From positions 1 to 25,343 of the forward strand of contig JBMFVE010000020.1 in assembly GCA_049966155.1 (NCBI GenBank): DNA of 25,343 nt. Direction: 5' to 3'. Source of the stretch: JBMFVE01 sp049966155 (lineage in GTDB: Bacteria; Bacteroidota; Ignavibacteria; Kryptoniales; JAKASW01). Positions 22,277-25,343 of this stretch are shown here, one piece after another. A program made the translations under genes and the position numbers. The notes under the pieces are model-generated. The model was not told the origin of the DNA, searched no databases, and saw only the letters and a list, made by a program, of their open reading frames with translations. Every line of letters begins with the position of its first letter. Position 1 is the first letter of the stretch.

Positions 22277-25171
22277 TTGAAGACCAATCATACAATTAGC
22301 TCACTTCTCATATCCCTGATGATGTTGGGGATAGCATCGGCAGGAACCAGGTTTGGGAATATTTCATCGAATCAAAAGCTGGCATGGGGTCCTCCCGGAT
22401 ACTTTTTACCGACTCCGAACAAGTTATCTCTTCAGGGAGTTGTTGTAGTCAAACTAAAACCGTCAGTAATACCATCTGTAGCACGATTAATGAAAGTTCC
22501 TGAGATTGAGAGCAGGATATTGGGAGAGGCCTCATTGCAGTCAATACAATCAGTAGCTCATATCCTTGGAGTTAGAATTGACAGTGCAGCGAAAGTATTA
22601 AGTGATATTTATATCATTAAATACACCGGGGCAGTGGTTCCTGATATGGTGGCAGAGGCTTTAAAAAAGAACCCTGACATTGTTTATGCTGAGCCGCATT
22701 ACATTTATAGGGTTTCAGATCAGGCTTTTGTCCCTAATGACTCGCTCCTCTCCTTTCAATATGCTCTCAGTAAAATAGAGGCTTTCAAAGCATGGGATAC
22801 CACGCTTGGTGATTCAACTGTTGTGGTAGGCGTAGTCGATACAGGTGTTTACTGGATGCATCCAGATCTTTATCCAAACATCTGGCACAATCCGAACTGG
22901 CGTAACGACACCAATTATCCTGCCGATTCAATTGGATGGGACTTTGGAGGGACTACTGGAACGCCAGACAATGATCCAGAGGAAGATGGTCCGCATCATG
23001 GTACACATGTTGCGGGAATTATCGCAGCCGTAGCAAACAATTACATTGGTATTGCCGGGGTTGCTCCAAAGGTAAAACTCATGGTTGTAAAAGTATCTCA
23101 GGGGAATATGGTAGATCAGAATGGCGAGCCTTATATAGTTTATGGATATGAAGGTATTGCTTATGCAGCAAATCACGGCGCAAGAATTATAAACTGCAGT
23201 TGGGGCGGAGTAGGATATTCCCAGTTTGAGCAGGACGTAATTAACTACGCTACCAGTAAGGGAGCCCTTGTTGTTGCTGCCGCAGGGAATGACTATCATT
23301 CAAATGAATTCCAAACTCCTGCTTACTATCAAAATGTCCTTTCCGTTGCGGCAACGGATCAAAATGACTATGCAACAGCCTTTACGAACATGAGTTACAA
23401 TATTTCAGTTTCGGCACCTGGAAAGGACATTATTTCCACATGGGATAAAAACTCATATACTTATTTAAGCGGTACATCCATGGCATCGCCATGTGCTGCT
23501 GGCGTCGCAGCGCTTGTGGCAAGTTTACATCCCGACTATACTCCACAGCAAATTCTTGAACAGGTTCGGGTAAGTTCAGACAACATAGACAGCCAGAACC
23601 CATCTTATACTCATTTGATAGGGTATGGACGTGTCAACGCCTACAATGCTATTACGGTATCTTCACCCGGCATTTCGATTACAAATATTGCAATGAGTGA
23701 TTCAGTTGGCGGGAATGGCGATGGCCAATTTACTGAAGGCGAGGTTGTGCAGGTATTTGCTATATTGCAAAACTGGTTAAGTCCAGCGTCAAATGTTCAG
23801 GTAAATTTAACCACAACAGATCAATACGTGACAATCATAAATGGCTCTGTTTCTATTGGCGCAATGGGTAAAATGGCAAATTACAATCTCCGACAGAACC
23901 CGTTGAGTTTTAAGGTCAACAGCGGAACTCCACCTGGACATCTTGTTACTTTTCTCATTACAGTAACTTCAGGTTCATACTCAGATTATGCTGGTGTGCA
24001 GGTGATGTTAAAGCCTTTGTTCAGTCAGTTAACAGAAAACAATATATTTACCACCGTCGCGGCAAAAGGCAACATTGGATTTAACGATTATCCTAACAAT
24101 ACACAGGGGATAGGTTTTGTTTACCTCCCGGATCGAGACAGCATTCTCTTTGAAGGTGCATTTATGGCAGGAATTTCCGCTTCAAATGAAGTTGATGTTG
24201 CAAGAGATCAAACTGGCAATCAGGAATCGGCTGATTTTACGCCTGAAGGACTTGTAAAAGTGCTAACACCAGGGAAAAAAGCTGACCAGGAATCAATCTC
24301 AGCTTTTAATGATAGCGCCGCAACCACAAATCGGGTAGGAATAGAGACCACACTTCACACATATGCTTATGCTGCTGACACACTATCAAACTTTATAGTT
24401 CTCGAATATAAGATTAGAAATCTCAATTCGTATCCTTTGAATAATTTTTACGCTGGACTTTTCTTCGACTGGGATATTGGTCCGAATGGAAGCAACAATA
24501 TAGCGGCATATGACGCAAAATATCAGCTTGGATATGCTTATAATGTCACCCGTAGTCCCCGAACCTATGCTGGAGTTGCACTACTATCGGGAGGGGGTAT
24601 GAACTATACTGCCATAAACAATGCGGATTCAATAAACGGCATTTATGGTGGGTTTACCAAGATTCACAAATGGCAGGCATTGTCTGGTGGGACAAAGAAC
24701 AATTATGCCGGGCCCAGCGATGTTTCGATGGTGGTAGGTGCAGGACCCATTGTGATACCTGCTGATTCTGACACAACTGTCGTGTTCGCACTTGTTGCTG
24801 GAGATACGCTTTCTGACCTTGAAAAGGCTGTAGAGGGAGCTTCGGCGGCTTATTACGGCTTAATAACAGGTGAAAAATCCAGGCCAGTGCCACCCGAATC
24901 ATATGCACTTCTACAGAACTATCCCAATCCTTTCAATCCAGACACACGCATAATATTTGAACTCCCTGTCGAATCAAAAGTGAAAGTGACAGTATACAAT
25001 ATTGCAGGTCAGGAAATAAGCACTTTAATAAATGCTGATCTGGTGGCTGGAGAGTATTCACTCAATTTTAATGGCTCGCACCTTCCAAGTGGAATATACT
25101 TTTACCGGCTAATTGCAACAGGTAAAAATGGGACATTTACCCAGGTCCGTAAGATGGCATTGATTAAATGA
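22277..25171 (+). CDS. Secreted subtilisin-like serine protease with T9SS sorting domain
   Basis: A 964-residue exported S8 peptidase. The start is TTG at 22277, supported by AAAGGAG (22263-22269) seven bases upstream and by the signal peptide it opens ('ISSLLISLMMLGIASA'). Residues about 50-155 resemble a protease propeptide ('VVVVKLKPSV', 'YAEPHYIYRVS'). The S8 domain follows, with the triad Asp188 ('VVDTG'), His241 ('HHGTHVAG') and Ser401 ('SGTSMASP'), plus oxyanion Asn338 ('AAAGN'). All catalytic residues are present, so it should be active. About 465-870 are beta-rich domains of unclear type. Residues 875-964 form a type A T9SS C-terminal sorting domain: 'LLQNYPNPFNPDTRIIFELP', 'VYNIAGQEISTLI' and 'LPSGIYFYRL'. 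The protein should cross the outer membrane by T9SS and be released or anchored at the surface. Confidence 0.95.
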   Translation: MKTNHTISSLLISLMMLGIASAGTRFGNISSNQKLAWGPPGYFLPTPNKLSLQGVVVVKLKPSVIPSVARLMKVPEIESRILGEASLQSIQSVAHILGVRIDSAAKVLSDIYIIKYTGAVVPDMVAEALKKNPDIVYAEPHYIYRVSDQAFVPNDSLLSFQYALSKIEAFKAWDTTLGDSTVVVGVVDTGVYWMHPDLYPNIWHNPNWRNDTNYPADSIGWDFGGTTGTPDNDPEEDGPHHGTHVAGIIAAVANNYIGIAGVAPKVKLMVVKVSQGNMVDQNGEPYIVYGYEGIAYAANHGARIINCSWGGVGYSQFEQDVINYATSKGALVVAAAGNDYHSNEFQTPAYYQNVLSVAATDQNDYATAFTNMSYNISVSAPGKDIISTWDKNSYTYLSGTSMASPCAAGVAALVASLHPDYTPQQILEQVRVSSDNIDSQNPSYTHLIGYGRVNAYNAITVSSPGISITNIAMSDSVGGNGDGQFTEGEVVQVFAILQNWLSPASNVQVNLTTTDQYVTIINGSVSIGAMGKMANYNLRQNPLSFKVNSGTPPGHLVTFLITVTSGSYSDYAGVQVMLKPLFSQLTENNIFTTVAAKGNIGFNDYPNNTQGIGFVYLPDRDSILFEGAFMAGISASNEVDVARDQTGNQESADFTPEGLVKVLTPGKKADQESISAFNDSAATTNRVGIETTLHTYAYAADTLSNFIVLEYKIRNLNSYPLNNFYAGLFFDWDIGPNGSNNIAAYDAKYQLGYAYNVTRSPRTYAGVALLSGGGMNYTAINNADSINGIYGGFTKIHKWQALSGGTKNNYAGPSDVSMVVGAGPIVIPADSDTTVVFALVAGDTLSDLEKAVEGASAAYYGLITGEKSRPVPPESYALLQNYPNPFNPDTRIIFELPVESKVKVTVYNIAGQEISTLINADLVAGEYSLNFNGSHLPSGIYFYRLIATGKNGTFTQVRKMALIK

Positions 25172-25205
25172 TCGCCGGAATAAACTACTCCATAACTATC
25201 TGGAT

Positions 25206-25228
25206 GAGGGGGAGAGGCGCTCCCCCTC
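25206..25228 (+). terminator. Strong GC hairpin after the subtilase gene
   Basis: GAGGGGGAG (25206-25214) pairs perfectly with CTCCCCCTC (25220-25228) around a five-base AGGCG loop. It lies 35 bases after the subtilase stop. No U-run follows, so it may be a Rho-independent-like terminator lacking its tract, or the first helix of the structured element downstream. Confidence 0.5.
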
Positions 25229-25230
25229 CA

Positions 25231-25343
25231 ATGTTCCAGACATGGTAAGACTCTGTAGCCATGTAGCGAGGAGTCTGGAAAGGTTGTTCACCAGGCGACT
25301 CGGCAACGTAATCTATAGGGTGCTACGCGAAAGCCCAGGTTGC
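25231..25343 (+). other. Densely structured, probably noncoding stretch running off the window
   Basis: TTCCAGAC (25234-25241) pairs perfectly with GTCTGGAA (25273-25280), enclosing a nested ATGG/CCAT helix (25242-25245 with 25259-25262). GCAAC (25293-25297) can pair with GTTGC (25339-25343), enclosing a segment with a GC-GAAA-GC tetraloop hairpin. The base composition is visibly more GC-rich than the neighbouring genes, and no plausible reading frame crosses it. It may be the 5' part of a group II intron or another structured RNA; the identity is not established. Strand is assumed from the upstream gene. Confidence 0.4.

Noticed and set aside
1..25343. CRISPR arrays, tRNA/rRNA genes and complete insertion sequences
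   Set aside because: I looked for regularly spaced repeats, tRNA-like cloverleaves, rRNA stretches and transposase motifs and found none I could support.

Overview
The window looks like a chromosomal segment from the Bacteroidota/Chlorobiota/Ignavibacteriota group, most likely an Ignavibacteria-like lineage. The main evidence is the secreted subtilase at 22277-25171, which ends in a type IX secretion (T9SS) sorting domain opening with the 'LLQNYPNPFNP' signature typical of that group. Other support comes from the large exported beta-propeller proteins, a YpdA-type flavoprotein (bacillithiol-type thiols occur in relatives), and weak or absent Shine-Dalgarno sequences before many genes. This placement is inference; there is no rRNA in the window.

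Layout. (1) 1-761: remains of an AbiE type IV toxin-antitoxin pair, with the 3' end of the antitoxin and a toxin gene that has lost its catalytic middle. (2) 762-1248: gene-free. (3) 1249-5633: a same-strand redox block with a type II NADH dehydrogenase, a DUF488 protein, a DUF1858-DUF2249-DUF2249 protein, a polytopic haem-copper-oxidase-like membrane protein and a MIP18-family Fe-S maturation protein. A CRP/FNR-type box at 3105-3118 precedes the last three. (4) 5828-8082: a Gfo/Idh/MocA oxidoreductase translationally coupled to an MFS transporter. (5) 8117-11905, minus strand: a CDF metal-efflux protein followed by a GlcD-GlpC fusion dehydrogenase of the D-lactate type. (6) 12227-18087: two tandem exported proteins, a sortilin-like Asp-box propeller and a YncE-propeller/phosphoesterase fusion. 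(7) 18177-21042: ypdA, then rlmN overlapping adk. (8) 21167-25171: a putative outer-membrane protein and the T9SS-exported subtilase. (9) 25206-25343: a strong hairpin followed by a densely structured, probably noncoding stretch that runs off the window.

The best candidate for something undescribed is the 3105-5633 unit. The membrane protein contains three copies of a helix motif spaced by exactly 134 residues, which matches the pseudo-threefold layout of haem-copper oxidases. The third copy has Phe where the first two have His, and no HPEVY or HH copper motif is present. With the DUF2249 partner, the MIP18 gene and an FNR-type promoter of class II geometry, this suggests an anaerobiosis- or NO-responsive membrane redox or sensor module that is not an ordinary terminal oxidase. 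Its function is unknown from sequence alone.
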